In this document: positions 19,166 to 31,961 of the stretch, in pieces | Position numbering within the stretch: position 1 is the stretch's first letter | How the letters are laid out: each line of letters begins with the position of its first letter | DNA from: Diphasiastrum complanatum | Taxonomy: Eukaryota; Streptophyta; Lycopodiopsida; Lycopodiales; Lycopodiaceae | Assembly: GCA_029204225.1 (NCBI GenBank) | Contig: CM055102.1 | Coordinates: 31,862,607-31,926,606, forward strand | Length of the DNA: 64,000 nucleotides | Reading direction: 5' to 3' | Notes under the pieces: generated by a model | What the model was told of the DNA's origin: nothing | Databases searched by the model: none | What the model saw: only the letters and a program-made list of their open reading frames with translations | Translations under genes and position numbers: made by a program

Positions 19166-20990
19166 TGATATGGACCGGATGAACCATTTATAGATCCTGA
19201 TATAAATGAATATATTGCGGCCTATGCAGCTCAAACTCAACATCAAGGAGGAAGAAATTACGGCTACTACGGATGTGGCGAAGGACAAAGAATTGCGGAA
19301 TGTCCTTACAAGGGACAATATACATCCTTCTTCCGAGAATGCAGTTATGGACACTGCTACAAGAATTGTCCATTGAGACCGGGGACCAGCGCACCATTGA
19401 ACTTCATTGCAATACAACAGGCAGCAGTCCCAAAAGGGATGCCACCGGAAAGGCAACAATTCCATGCCCTTGTGTTAGCCATTACGCGAGCACATAAGAG
19501 GAAGGAAGTGGCTCCCTCACCACCACCATCGGTCACTGATGAGCAACCCTCAACTTTAGCACCATATCCGAATGTCAGGGAAGAAAGGAGATAGTACCAG
19601 AAGATATGACACTGGGTATAGAGAGCACAAGCGGAGGAAAAGAACAAGAAAGGGACAACCCTATGGAACCTCCTGCTGATGGCGAACGAGAACCACAAAC
19701 GGGCTCACCATTGCGCATTGATCAAAACGATTGGTTGTCGTCATGAACCACCTTTTCACATGGTGAAACCCGAGGAACCACGCACTGAAAGGCTCACAAG
19801 CTTACTGGCGAGCTGTGTTAGTTTACCCCTCGGGGAACTACTGCGGATTGCACCACAAGCTAAAAGCCTCCCTGGTTGAATGGGCCAAAGTGAACGCGGA
19901 GCCAGTAGCACCTGGCCCATATATTGTATGGGCTATGAAGAGACTAGTAACATCCTCCACATTGGGGCAATGTGGAAAAGCGAGGAACACAACATCACCC
20001 TGTCAATCAAACACAAGAGATTCGAGGACGAGGCATCAGTAGTAGATGGAGGATCAGGTGTCAATTTGGTCTCCACTACTTTATATCAAAAGTGGGGTTT
20101 ACAAGGGTTGAAGCCAACAAGATTCGCCATCAAGCTAGCAGATCAATCCTGTAAAACCAAAGGGTGTGGTTGCCGATATCCTTGTAAAAATAGCGGGCAT
20201 GCAGTTTGTGATCACTTTTGTAGTAATGGATATACCTGAATAACCAATTGCATACCGTGTTTTACTGGGAAGACCATGATTGAGGACTGCGCAAGTAGTA
20301 CACAACTGGGGTACGAAAAAACTCACTTTTGAAAACAAAGAGCAAGCTGTAAAGGTCGATCCAACCACATGGGCGGTGAAACCTATTGCACCCAAGGCTG
20401 ATGACGGATCATCCACGACAGATCACACGATAGATTGCCCAAGGCCAGCCAAGGGTGGTCACTACGATTCAGAGACGGATGTTGTGAGATGGAAGAATGC
20501 ATTAGCAACGATTGACTGCCAAGCATGTCAATACAAATCAGATCCTGAATCCAGCACATCTCCACCCAAGTGTTACACCATGGACACACCAATTACATTT
20601 GGAGTGAATATGATAAACGTAGCATGGTTGTCAACGGAACCTATTGAGAACCCAGTGGACAATGATTTAGTTCCTTGGCAACATGCTCTGACTTATAATA
20701 AGGAGATTGAGCTGACTGATGAGTAGGTCCTACAGCACATGGACCCAGATCGTTACGGAATTAAAAAAGTACTAGCTCAACTGCTACAAAAATCTACTAT
20801 GGCGAAGGTTTCAAGGATAGATCCACCAAGGGCACCTGCGAACAAGAAGAACCAGTTGAAGCAGTGCTACAACCAGGTGATCCGATGGAGTGATCTACCC
20901 GAAGAAACTATAGAGAGCTCCTTAGGTGGCATCCTAGTGGAAATTCCACATTCCACAAATTACAAGTGGAATAATGCTCTCCACTAGAGG
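19166..20990 (+). pseudogene. Gypsy second knuckle region and protease
   Basis: Further Cys-rich units (CGEGQRIAECP and CSYGHCYKNC, 19,270-19,376), then a proline-rich linker, and at 20.03-20.4 kb a retropepsin-like domain. SVVDGGSGVNLVSTTLYQKW carries the active Asp-Gly-Gly in place of Asp-Ser/Thr-Gly, followed by KPTRFAIKLADQS. After a frameshift comes ILVKIAGMQFVITFVVMDIP and LLGRPWLRTAQVVHNW, the conserved ILG and flap-end region. The frame continues to DPTTWAVKPIAPK and a final LGGILVEIPHSTNYKWNNA. Several stops and frameshifts break it. It normally matures the Gag-Pol polyprotein. Confidence 0.75.
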
Positions 20991-22239
20991 TCGCCATCAA
21001 GAGGTGGCTCACTCTACTTTCTTTAAGAGGGGTCTACTTGCATTTATTATATTTGCCTAGAAATACTAGTTCCTACATGGTCATTCCATCTTCCGGGATT
21101 CACCCGGAGGCTTACACAGTTCTTGCTTGTCATTCCTAACTAGCATTCCTCGGCTCTCATACTTGGCTCTTAGTCTTCGTTCATCTCGTCTCCTCAGAGA
21201 CCTCCTCGGTCTAAGGTGAGAGGTGCTCTTGAGTTGCTCTGTCCGAGTATCTTGGGGATTCGTCAGAATCAGCCAACATGAGTTGATGAAGTGGAGGACC
21301 CGTCTTCTTCATTAGAGTCGGTTGATATATCTTCTTCGAAATCAGCGTGCAATATTGACAAGAAATCTTGTAAGTCAACTTCTCTCCGTTGTTGACGAGT
21401 TGAAGATGATGGTTGTCTCATTAATCCAAGTCGTTCTTTCAAAATGGCTATAGTTGATTTTCATAAATGATTAGCCATTGTTAGCTAAAAATTAAATGTA
21501 AAAACATCTACATCTTCTAAATTCAAATCATCAACCTTTAATTGATTTTTTGACAATCGTTTTCTCTTGCCCTTTAGATCTATTTGCAACATTTTAAATT
21601 CGTACTTTCCCAAAGAAAAAAAACACTTGTTGAAGTGGTACGCAACCAATAGATACATAATACTTTTGTCTGATTACTATTTTGCTTGAACTCAAGCACT
21701 TTGACAATCCAAAATAGACATTCTTCTCTATTTTTTGAAGATAGAAGTGCAACAAGACTTCCAATTTGAATTGTATTCAGATTACCAAACCACTTTATTT
21801 TTGTAGCTTTTACAGTTTTCGTATTATTTTTTGAGCTCACATATCACCTTTCTTCAATCTACAAAAAATTATTTGTGACACACTCCACATTTGTTGTGAA
21901 TTATCAAATTACTCTTATGTTTTAATTTTTTGATATATTTTTACAATTTATATCTTAATATTCAATATAGATATTTAGATTTCTAATTATTTATTTATTT
22001 ATTTTTAATTTTTAATTTTTAGATTTTTTAAATTTTTTGAATATTTAATATTTAAAAAAAAAATTCTTGATATTTAATTTCTATGATTTTTTGATATTTT
22101 GATTTTTAATATTTATAATTTTTTGATTTTCTTATTTTAAATTTTAAACTTTTGTCTTTTTGCTTTTCCGATTTTTTTAATTTTTAATTTTTAATCTATT
22201 TTATTTCTTATGTTTTCAAAACTTTCAAGTACTTTCTCT
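20991..22239. other. AT-rich stretch, small coding remnant
   Basis: No gene can be supported. A minus-strand reading near 21,280-21,480 (STIAILKERLGLMRQPSSST, DLQDFLSILHADFEEDIST) looks coding and could be a transposase end, but it is too short to assign. From about 21,950 the DNA is extremely T/A-rich with runs such as TTTAATTTTTAATTTTT. Confidence 0.35.
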
Positions 22240-22240
22240 T

Positions 22241-22888
22241 GCTATGCTGAACATAGCAACAAAAAGGCTATGTTGAGCATAGCAACAAAAACTTTGGCTA
22301 TGCTGAGCATAGCAAGAGAAACTTTAGCTATGCTAAGTATAGCAAAAGAACGGACGTTGAAGTTTCTTTTGTTATGCTCAGCACAAGAATGACCATGGGC
22401 CTTCATTGCTTTTGTTAGCAACTTTGTCAACAAAGCGTAGCGTAGCTATGTTCAACATTTTCGTGATGATCACCGAAATGTTGAATATAGGACCATTTTG
22501 TCGATGAAGTTGCCAATAAAGCGTAGGACTCAACGAAGGAGCATTTTGAGTCCTATGCTCAACATAGGATTCAATGAAGAAGCATTTTGAGTCCTATGCA
22601 CAACATAAGACTCAAAATGGGCCTTCGTTGTTTTTTACTACAGAGTAAGTCGATCTTCCATAATGTGGACGTTTCTAAGCAAACAACTTATTGGCAAATC
22701 TTAACAATTCTAGATCCGCTTGCTTGGCTACACGAGTATTTTTTTTTTTAAATTGCTATGCCGAGCATAGCGATTTTTTTTTGCTATGCTTGGCATAGGA
22801 GAATTTTTTTGTTTATATAGAATCTTTTTGCTATGTAATTTAAAGATTCTATGTAAAGAAAAAGATTCACCTATGTTGAGCATAGGTG
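22241..22888. repeat. Array of CTATGCTGAGCATAG palindromes
   Basis: At least nine imperfect copies of a 15-21-bp palindrome. GCTATGCTGAACATAGC is at 22,241; variants start at 22,267, 22,297 and 22,327 (30-bp spacing), then at 22,551, 22,755, 22,783 and 22,868, plus partial copies near 22,372 and 22,600. Each could form a short hairpin. Because the units are palindromic, both strands give similar repetitive ORFs with AMLSIA blocks; these are artefacts. No function is known to me. Confidence 0.8.
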
Positions 22889-23229
22889 AAAACTTTTTGT
22901 AGAGCTGAGAGTTATGCTTCTCTCCCTCTCTTGCACGGGCTCACTGCATGTTCTAGTTTATTTGCTGCAATGATGGCGCCCTCTGCATTCATCAAAGTAC
23001 AAGTAAAGGTTGCTTTACGTTTTTTTTGGCTTTTTCATTTACCTATCGTAGCAATTTCTTATCATTTTGTTCGTATTGTTTGCAGTCTCATAATATTATG
23101 TATCGCTTGTTTTGTCATTTTCTCTTGTGTTCTGATGTCGATTAGGGATGCTGTAGATCTTCTAGTATCGCGGTTTAGGCTTGGATCATGCCATTACTTG
23201 TTATGCAAAAAGCCTTACATTATGGCCAA

Positions 23230-24010
23230 CAGCTTCACTAATTGTTGTTGAATGCTCGTTGTCGACTATGGGCACGCTTGAGCCAGAGGCTCGAATTGTC
23301 GTGTCGGAGGTAGGTGTCGAAGGTTCATTTGAAACTTTGCCTTTGTATTTGAAGTCGTTGAGCTGATCCTCAATAAAGACTGTATCCCTGCTGGATAAAA
23401 TTTGTTGGGTATTGGGGTCGTACAGCTTGTAAGTATTGTTAGACGAAGTATATCCAATAAGGATGGTCTTGAGACCTTGGAAGTCGAACTTCTTCCTTGT
23501 CTCCTTCGGGATCTACGCGTAGGCGATGCATCCGAATACTCGAAGGTTCTTCAATGAAGGCTTAGATCTTGTCCAGACCTCATGTGGCATTTTGTTTGAG
23601 AGGGCCTTTGTCAAACATCTATTCTCGATATAAGTTGCAGTGGAGACAGCTTCAGCCTAGAAGCTCGTCGGCAAAGATGCGTGTGCCAACATGCATTTGG
23701 CTTACTCGACTAAGGTAGGATTCTTCCTCTCGGCTAAGCCATTCGACTGAGACGAACAAGGAGTGATAAACTGTTGTTCAATGCCTTTATTCTGGCAGTA
23801 TTTCTTGAATTTAGTAGAGATGTACTCTCCACCATTGTCGGACCTCAGGGTTTTGATTGTTTTGCCTATTTCTTTCTCTGTACGCTCCTTGAAGATTCTG
23901 AAGCAATTGAAAGCTTCTGATTTTTTCTTGATAAAGTACACCATAGTTTTTCTGAAAAATTCATCAATAAAAGTGATGAAACACAATGACAAAAAAAAAA
24001 AGAGAAATGA
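23230..24010 (-). pseudogene. Second-family copia integrase fragment
   Basis: Minus-strand frames read CFITFIDEFFRKTMVYFIKK (core with Asp), [20 protein letters not shown] (Asp), QSNGLAERKNPTLVE (catalytic Glu kept), then after a stop AEAVSTATYIENRC, RVFGCIAYA, SSNNTYKLYDPNTQQILSSR and DTVFIEDQ. This is the TNT1-like variant of the copia integrase, distinct from the Copia-A/B/C family here. Frameshifts and stops separate the parts. No RT, gag or LTR is attached. The 5' end runs into a T-rich simple stretch at about 24.0 kb. Confidence 0.85.
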
Positions 24011-24099
24011 CCTAGACACCCTTTTTTTCAAAAAGTTGAAAATTGTTTGAAAATTTGTCAAAATATTGAATGTCAAATCTATAAAAATCACTAAACTTA

Positions 24100-27000
24100 A
24101 ACTTATTTATGACTAATTATGATGACTAAAATACTAATACCTAAAATTGATTGAATTGAAAAATGTGTGCAAAATACAACTAAAAATTCTGTGAAAAAAT
24201 GTACCACTTAAGATTGCCACTCTTGCTCCTCGTATTGATACCACCAATTTTTTTTTAAATTAGGGGTAACAACAATTTGAGACTCTCTTAAAATAAAAGA
24301 CTGGAACCAACTAAATACAAATCATAATCTACAATGAGATTTTTGTGAGAAACACAAAATCCAAGAGCAGAACAAAAGAAGAGTTTATTGTCAAATTGAG
24401 TGTGACGAGGGTCTATTCCACACCATTGACTACACATTTTGATTGAGAGAATTTGTGAGAATTTCTTGGGTGATTAGTTTTGGAACAAGTTCGGTATCCA
24501 ATAATTTTATCACATTGTTTGGAATGTATGTTGAAAATTTTGCATGTTGTGTAGATTTGAGATGAAGTGAATACAATGGTTAATTTTATTATAATATATA
24601 GGGTAAGTGATTTCTTTGGCTAGAAGCTCCATTACCAAGTCATTATTGTTCTTTTGGATAGCATTTAGTTGCACTTTGAGAATCTGCAGATCGTGGCAGA
24701 GGTGGTGGCAGCTGCACCTTCAGATTGAAAGATTTAGAATTCACAATCTGTGATTATATGGCAGTAAAAGGCCTGATTAAAGCGGCTTCATTACCCTGTG
24801 TTCTAAATGTTTCAGAAAGAGAGCATAGATGAAATTCTCACATCCAGAATCACAAAACTTAAAGTGTTGTTGTTTTAAAGAGACAAAGTTAATTTTATGA
24901 AGATCATCAAGTGCAGCTTGCCTTCGTCAGTTTCAAGATGATGTTTGAACAACAAAATGGTAGCCAGCATTTTGGGAGTTCTTGGCGAACCTTAGTCTGT
25001 GTCCATAAAGTAGCAGCCATAGAAAAGATTGAATGATTGGACCTAATAGAATGACATACCAAAATACAGAAGCATGAGCAGCAAAACCTAATCAATGGAT
25101 GGTAACTGGTAACTGCTCGGTTGATCAGTACAAGTACTTTTGGATGCTCTAAACTGAAGTGTTTAGCTGCTACAAGAATAATCAAAAGGTAAGGCAATCC
25201 CTGCAAATTCCTTGTTGGAGGCAACGACTAATTCCAACATACATATAGCAATCACCAACGAGCAATTTGGAGCAAAACACTTGATCTTTTCCAACGATCT
25301 AAACTGTAGATCATTCAGTGACTATTCCCTCAGTAGTAGCGTTGATCAGTAGTTAATTCTCAGCAGAAGCTAACCTTCTTCAGTATTCTGCCCTATCTTG
25401 AAACTTCTTCACTGATCTGCTAACAACTTTAACTCTCTTTTTTATACAGGCTTCCATGATCAGAGAACCAGGCACCAATACTATAGAATAAACATTGTTC
25501 CTGGGATAGAATCCTCAAGCGCTGCTAAGACTTACACAAATTTTGAACTTGTTACAATTTTGTCCTACAGCCAAGTTTCAGCTCTCTGCTCAAAGAGCGG
25601 CTATGATTTCATCCTTCATAAATAAAAATCTCGCATGTGAATTTCTAAATTGAAAATCTCCGTCTTTGTCTCTCGTTTTGGCAGAGGAGCGATCATTGTG
25701 TTTTGCATGTAGTGTGTCTCGTGGTTGCATGAAACCACCGGAGTTTTCATGTTTTTGATTATCGTTTGAGTGCATGTGCTCAGCGATCAGTTTGTTGCCA
25801 CACCAGAGATCCAGTTTGCTGCCACAGCAGTCTACTATCTCTGCCATTAAAAGATCAGCATTGAAGTGCCTGTGCTCACCGACCAGTTTGCTGCCACACC
25901 AGCGTTGAAGTGGAGTTGTTTTTGCATGCACTGCCACACCAGCGTTGAAGTGGAGTTGTTTTTGCATGCACCGTGAATGTGCAAACTGAAATTTGCTCAT
26001 TTGGAATCTGTCTAACCAACGAATTAACAAATCAGAAATCTCTTTGTCTGTCTTTCATCAACGATCAGTTTCTTGCCAAACTCGTCTCTCTGACCAGCGA
26101 TCCATTTAGTGATGTATTCTATGCAAACGTAGAGTTTCTGTCTTTCTCTCATCAGCGATCAGTTTGGAGGTCTGCTCTACGCATGTTTTTTAGCTACACC
26201 TGCAGGGATCGCAGCAGTAATTTGCAAGTGGACTTGTGTGACTGGTAGCATCAACGCGCATCTGAGAGACTCAGAAAATCACAACTTCTAGTATTTTCCA
26301 GGTATTTTCCAGCCACATTTTCCAAAACAATATGATATTTAATAATCTTCAAACACCTGTGAATCTGTCTGACAACCTGAGAAAATGGTTTTGTTCTATT
26401 AACAAGATATAGAGTTGTACTAATTCTATCGACAATACGCCCTTGAAAAGTCACCGACAAATAACTACTAGTTTTCTTTAAACTCAAGTCTTTTTCTCCG
26501 TCATCAACCTACAACATAATGAACTAAGATGTCATCCAAGAATTTTGAACTAACATTTTAGTATGCGATTTTGAACTAAGATGTCATCCAAGATCGATTT
26601 TGTACACTAGATTTTAGCTTTCTAAGCAATGGAAACATTTCCTTACCGTTTCATGTTTCCCATACAACGGTTTGTCAGAGAATTTCTGTGATAAGTTGGC
26701 TTTGAAAGGCATGCCCAAACTGGAACATAATCTGTCTCCATCCTCTTGTTCGCTGGATTTAATGGATGAATTAGCATGGACAATTTGCTGCGGTGCCAAT
26801 CGCTGTTGCAAGAAAGCGAGAAACTAATTCAGAGCAAAGCTCTCTTCCACAAGGAGAGATTAGCTGACATCATTCAGAGACCTTAAGACAAACTTCATAA
26901 AAACTGCTTAGCCGCACATGAGACTGCTTCCTATGAATCGGCTTTGTCTGTAGGAGCTTCTATCAATGTTGCCCAAGCCTTTTGGCCTCGATAAAAGCTG

Positions 27001-29370
27001 ACAAGAACAGAATCGGTGGATGAAGGCTGTCGTCTACCTGCTTTGGGTGATGCAAACGAACTGAGTACTGTGAATGTTCAGCAAATACTGGCAAACAAAT
27101 TTATCCTCCTGGAACTGCGTAGCCTGTTCATATGGAGTCAAATTTCAGGTCCTGTCTGAGAAAAACGACGTATGGTGCTTCTGATGTTAGATGTAGCCTA
27201 GATCAGTAAACTAAATGACACAGAAGTTAGAACCTGAGCTTCAGCTAGGTATTGGCATGTGTCTCCAACTCGCGTATCCAGCTCTCCAAGCGCTTGCTTA
27301 TGCAACTCAAGGTAGCGTGGTATACATCCATGGAGCTCTCATGACTAGTAGCAATGCAAAAGTATCGCCTAACTGCATGTATCCGCTCAAGATGTAGAAA
27401 GGTGTCCAGATCTGTCAAAACCGCAGTTTCTGTGTTCGATCGTTTCTGCTCGTTTACATGAAGTACACATATGAGAAGAACATGTTCAGCGATCAGGTTC
27501 TGAAAATCAAGCGGAGTGAAAAGGTTTTTCAACAAACTTGTGGGAAATCTCTCTTGAAGTTGTGAACGCAGTGATTTGACTTAGAAAGAAAAAAGGTTCT
27601 TCTCAGCGCTTACCAAACAAGATAGCAGGAAAAAGTTCCTTCCCAGCGATTGCGATTAGTTTTGCAGACTCTCTCTTTGGTCTCGATCGTTGGAGTTCGA
27701 GTAGTGCAAGCATTGGAGTTCAGACCTCGTATCAGCGATTCATGTGTCTTAGAGATCATAGTTTCTCACCATCGTTTCATCTGCATCTGATTAGCGATCA
27801 ACTGCTGTCAGATGCGATTTGAGTAGTGTGTTGCAAGGCGATTGATGTGTCTTAGAGACCACAGTTCTCATCATCGTTTCACCTGCATCTGGTTAGCGAT
27901 CAGCTGCCTGTCAGATGCGATCTGAGTAGCATCTTGCAGGCAAGGAACTAACACTGAACAAGAGTAGCAAGCAGTTTCGAGAGTAGCTTTTGTCTTTCTA
28001 GAGTAACGACTAGTTTCGAGTTTAATTTGTAACACAGTATCAAATAGCAAAGTAGCAATCAGTTTAAAACAGAGTACTGATTAGTTTGGAGTTAGATTTC
28101 CGTGGCTCTGTCTTCAAAAGATCTACGAAGTTCAGCGACCAGCTTGCAGTGTTCAGATTAGGACTCTGAAAATTTTCCAGGTATTTTCATGAATTGGCGT
28201 GTTCTAATGGCTTCATCTCGAATTTTGTTGAATGCGTATGGGTATGTTTTATTGAATGCGTATGGGTATGTTTTAGTGCATGCAGGTTGCAACGATCTTG
28301 TCTTTGTCTGAATTCTGCTACAAATTGCATGAGATGAGGTGTGTCTGTATTGTCTCTTTCTATCATTTGAACCATCGAGTTAGTTTCCAAAAAATCTTTG
28401 TTTATTTCAAGATCAATCCTTGCCAATTTGAATAATTACCATGTGGAAAAATAAAGGATTAGAGTAATTGACATCAGCAATATTTTTATGTATCTCTATC
28501 AGTCAAATTGAAATAGATCTAAATTCAGAAATCCCATTTCAGATGTCATTTAGATAATGCCCATAGAACAAAAAGATTCTAGTCTTATTAATATTAAATC
28601 TACTTTATTTTCATAAATCAAAAAGTCCACATATGCAACATATGTCACATATCCACATATGTACATGTGTTCTAAATTTAAATCTCCTTAATATATTATA
28701 AATAATATATCTTGCAGTCACACATTTCGTTGTAAATCAACCAGTCCTCCGCCTGGTAGGAACTAAGTAGTGTTCAAAAATTCAATGCTGTAATTTCTGC
28801 ATTCTCAAGTCTATTGTTGCCTTGGTATTTCTGGGATGTTTTTTTTGGCAGTGCTTGATTCACAACGACTTGATTGATAGGATAGTGTGAAGGTTGTCAT
28901 CAAAACATGGATGAGAGCGCTCGATGAGCTCGATGAGCGAGCTAGATTAGAAAAGAAAGCCATTATCGTGTTCATTTGTGAATTGATACAAGACTTTGGC
29001 CTCCGGTATCGTTTTCACTACATAAATTGTGATCACTTTGCTGAAATTTAATCAGCACATGTTTGGTAATTATAATTAGCAGGGGAGTTGGTATAAATGT
29101 TCCGTGCGTCAAATACTTGGTTTCATAGATTTAGTGTCAGACATTGAAGCAGATTGCAACAGAGGTGGTTCAGGGTTAAGAATTTTCGCTCAGGAGTTCC
29201 AGCTTTTGTTGTGATATTGGAGCTTTTAAATTCATTGTTCTCTGGCGGTGAAAAAATCATGAGATGGTCTGGAAATTTGGAGCCTATGTTTTATGCTTCA
29301 TGAGTTTCACTGATTCTTCTTCCTTTGATCAAATTATATGTTTCTGTTGAAACTATAAGAGCGCACGTGG
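24100..29370. repeat. Gene-poor stretch with short duplications
   Basis: No gene is supported over about 5 kb. Local tandem duplications occur: a 40-bp unit at 25,891-25,970 (CTGCCACACCAGCG...), a unit of about 103 bp at 27,735-27,939, and a 24-bp unit at 28,228-28,275. The motif AGCGATCAG, or close forms, recurs throughout 25.7-28.2 kb. A CATATG-rich patch lies at 28,630-28,670. The longest ORFs have no protein-like composition. Confidence 0.5.
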
Positions 29371-29463
29371 ATTTATTTGCCACCCATGAAGTTCTTACTG
29401 AGCCAACTTTGTTCCAATAAGCCCCTGCATTTCGCAATGGATCCATTGCCTGCCGAGCAGTGT

Positions 29464-29772
29464 GGACAAGAGCGAAGCAGAGTCTGTTTGCGATGCTACT
29501 GTGATGCATATCACCATGACTCTAGATGCGATCTACTTGCGAGGATCGATGGTTGTCATTCTATCCATTGTTCAGCATTCAGACTGCCCCGAAAATCTGA
29601 TATTTCATTTCCTGGTGTCCCACGGGGATGTCGAGCTCAAAACCCTACTGCGAAACACATTTCCCTTCTAAGATTCAACGTATATTACTTTGATGTAAAA
29701 TTGGTGAAGGATTTGATATCGGCATCCGTGCGGCAAGACTTAGAACAGCCTCTAGATTATGCTCGTAGTTAG
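29464..29772 (+). pseudogene. GATL/GT8 glycosyltransferase fragment
   Basis: Plus-strand reading MHITMTLDAIYLRGSMVVIL, then SIVQHSDCPENLIFHFLVSH and TLLRNTFPF. After a frameshift at about 29,668 it continues LRFNVYYFDVKLVKDLISAS and VRQDLEQPLDYAR, then stops. This is the N-terminal part of a galacturonosyltransferase-like (GATL, family GT8) protein, a plant Golgi enzyme group acting on cell-wall pectin or xylan. The homology ends at LDYAR, before the DxD metal-binding motif, so the fragment cannot be catalytic. A run of 20 C follows at 29,784. GATL genes usually have one exon, so truncation rather than an intron explains the end. Confidence 0.75.
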
Positions 29773-29783
29773 AAAGCATCCCT

Positions 29784-29803
29784 CCCCCCCCCCCCCCCCC
29801 CCC
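29784..29803 (+). repeat. C20 homopolymer
   Basis: Twenty consecutive cytosines directly after the GATL fragment. It may mark the truncation point, or be inflated by sequencing error. Confidence 0.8.
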
Positions 29804-31540
29804 ACAAAATTCTTTCTCCCACCCAACAATTTCTCTCTTTACAATTTTCTACACAAATTTGAGCTATCTGCTCAAAGAGAGTAGCCACGTGGCACATTGT
29901 AAAATGTAGATATGCATTTAAATGAAGGGTTGTGATTTGATATATAATCAAATAGAAACTCTAGATGTTCATACTTTTTAAATCAGATGTTCATGATACT
30001 TTCTAAATTTGGTGTCTTTACTTTGAGGTTGCCTTGGTCAGAGTGTATTTGTGTTTCTCATCATACCACCCTTCAAGCTAACACAATGTGGAGGTGCCAT
30101 ACTACCTATTTACCAACGATGGAGAGAACTTGCCAGTAAATGGTTCGATTGGTCTTGACCCCATACCCAAGTCTGATGAACGACTTGCACACTAATATCA
30201 CTACGAGAAGCGGAATTACCTTATCACTAAATTCAACCTTTGACAAAATAGCATTTTTTTTGCTCATGTCTCATTCTCATAAATAATTGGCAAGTTGTGA
30301 TACTAGGTTAGCCCTGTGATGATCAATCTTCAGGCCCAATAGGTCCTTGATCAAACCTATTGATGATCAGTTCACCGATCTATCTACAAAAGACTCCAAT
30401 CTTAGGATAGAGCTTCCTGTACAGCTAAAACAATCATAATAATGGTTTCCTATTGACTAACTTTTTCGAGACGCAAGTGTGGCAACACTATCTTTATAGT
30501 AGCGAGTGTCTAGTGTGCACTGATCGCTAGTCTTTCAAGTACTACGAGGAAAATATACGCATTGAAGAAAAGAAATTTACTTTTTATAGGCTGTTCTTGA
30601 ATTGTATTGTGCAATGTTTATAACATTCATACCTTGTCCTCCTTTGATTGACAATTTCAAAACTTTCTTGAAACACTTATATTCTAAGCAGATAGTCAAC
30701 AATCAATTTGATAGTGTAAAGTGCCATGCCTAAGTAGCAAAAGACTACTAAGTTTCTTTTCATACTTTTGTTCTTTATTAAGTTTGTTTTCATACTCTGG
30801 TTCTTTCTGACTCAGTAAAAATTATTCCTGCAATAAAGTACGAAATTGCTAGATCATGATGTTTTACTATTTAAATGATTTTGCTGCTTTTCCTGTTCTG
30901 AGCGTATCGGTTTGAAACAGGGAAATATACCTGTGTTTTTAAATCTTATATTTCTGAAAGATTGCAATAAATTGTTGTATTGATTCCACTTCATGTTGTA
31001 TCTTTGTAATCAGAATTGCAAAGCAACAAGACATTGAACGAGATTTGCATAGCAACTACATTGCTTCTTTGTGGCCTTTTGCATTGGTGGGCTAGCAATT
31101 ATAGCAGGAGACAGAAATTTGCATGTGTTTTTCCAGGTCAGTTGATGCTTTTTGATAACATAATTTTCATAAGGTGTTTTCTTGTACTTTACTATTCTTT
31201 GGCGTGGAATTAAATGTTTGCATAAGACTTGATGGATTTTTCTAGTTTATGATTGTTTGGCATGAAATCAAGTATTTGCACAAGAAATAATGAAAACATT
31301 GTCGCAATGAACACACATACGAGACAAGATTTAACGCACATAGGAATTAATAGGAGCCATCTCTCAGCAAGCTTGCAAGTTAGCAAACAATCGCTTGCAC
31401 CTTTGTCTTTTCATGTGACATATACTTTATGCAAACACATCCTTGGTTGTCTAGTGAACACGTTATTCCACATACATAGATGACACGAATCTATCGATCT
31501 AGTATGCCAATGTAGAAATGGTTGTTTTCATAAATAATGA
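29804..31540. other. No recognised feature
   Basis: About 1.7 kb without a convincing ORF, RNA gene or repeat. Only short ORFs of up to 76 codons without family resemblance. Confidence 0.4.
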
Positions 31541-31542
31541 CT

Positions 31543-31843
31543 TAAAAAGCATTGTTGAACTGCACAGTAAGCGAGCTTTGTAGAGTGTTTGAAAGTTTTC
31601 ATGGCAATTCGCAAATGGCAAATGCAATTTCATTCTTCATATTTCATTATCGTTTGGGAGAAAGGCGAATTTCCTAGTTTATAATTTTGAGAGGAAAATC
31701 GCCACCTCTTCATTCGCCATCTTATATTTGATCAAAAAGATGGCTCTCTAACAACTGACTTTTCCTAACAATTGCTAACAATATTGAAAGATGTCAAATA
31801 CTCTACAAAGCTCGCTCGGTGTTCACTGAAGCAATGACTTTTT
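31543..31843. mobile_element. MITE-like element with inverted termini
   Basis: The ends are inverted copies of each other. The left end contains AGCGAGCTTTGTAGAGTGTTTGA (31,571-31,593) and the right end its near-perfect reverse complement (TCAAATACTCTACAAAGCTCGCT, about 31,795-31,817). The match extends outward to AAAAAGCATTG and CAATGACTTTTT. The total is about 290-300 bp with no coding capacity. Size and structure fit a miniature inverted-repeat transposable element. I could not fix the target-site duplication. Confidence 0.65.
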
Positions 31844-31961
31844 ATTTTACATTTTTGAAAACATTGATTTGTCGCCCAAAGTTTGTCTTCTGATTGGTAT
31901 GTGAGCCATCAAGGAATTGATCTCTTATCATAGTTATCTGTATCTATAGATACATAGCATG

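Noticed and set aside
22241-22433. Repetitive ORFs with AMLSIA blocks on both strands
   Set aside because: The DNA units are palindromic, so both strands give similar peptides automatically; no start context or homologue.
22241-22888. CRISPR-like array
   Set aside because: Eukaryotic context, no cas genes, and the segments between palindromes are not uniform unique spacers.
25590-26030. 146-codon minus-strand ORF
   Set aside because: Consists partly of the 40-bp tandem duplication; no homologue recognised and no codon bias.
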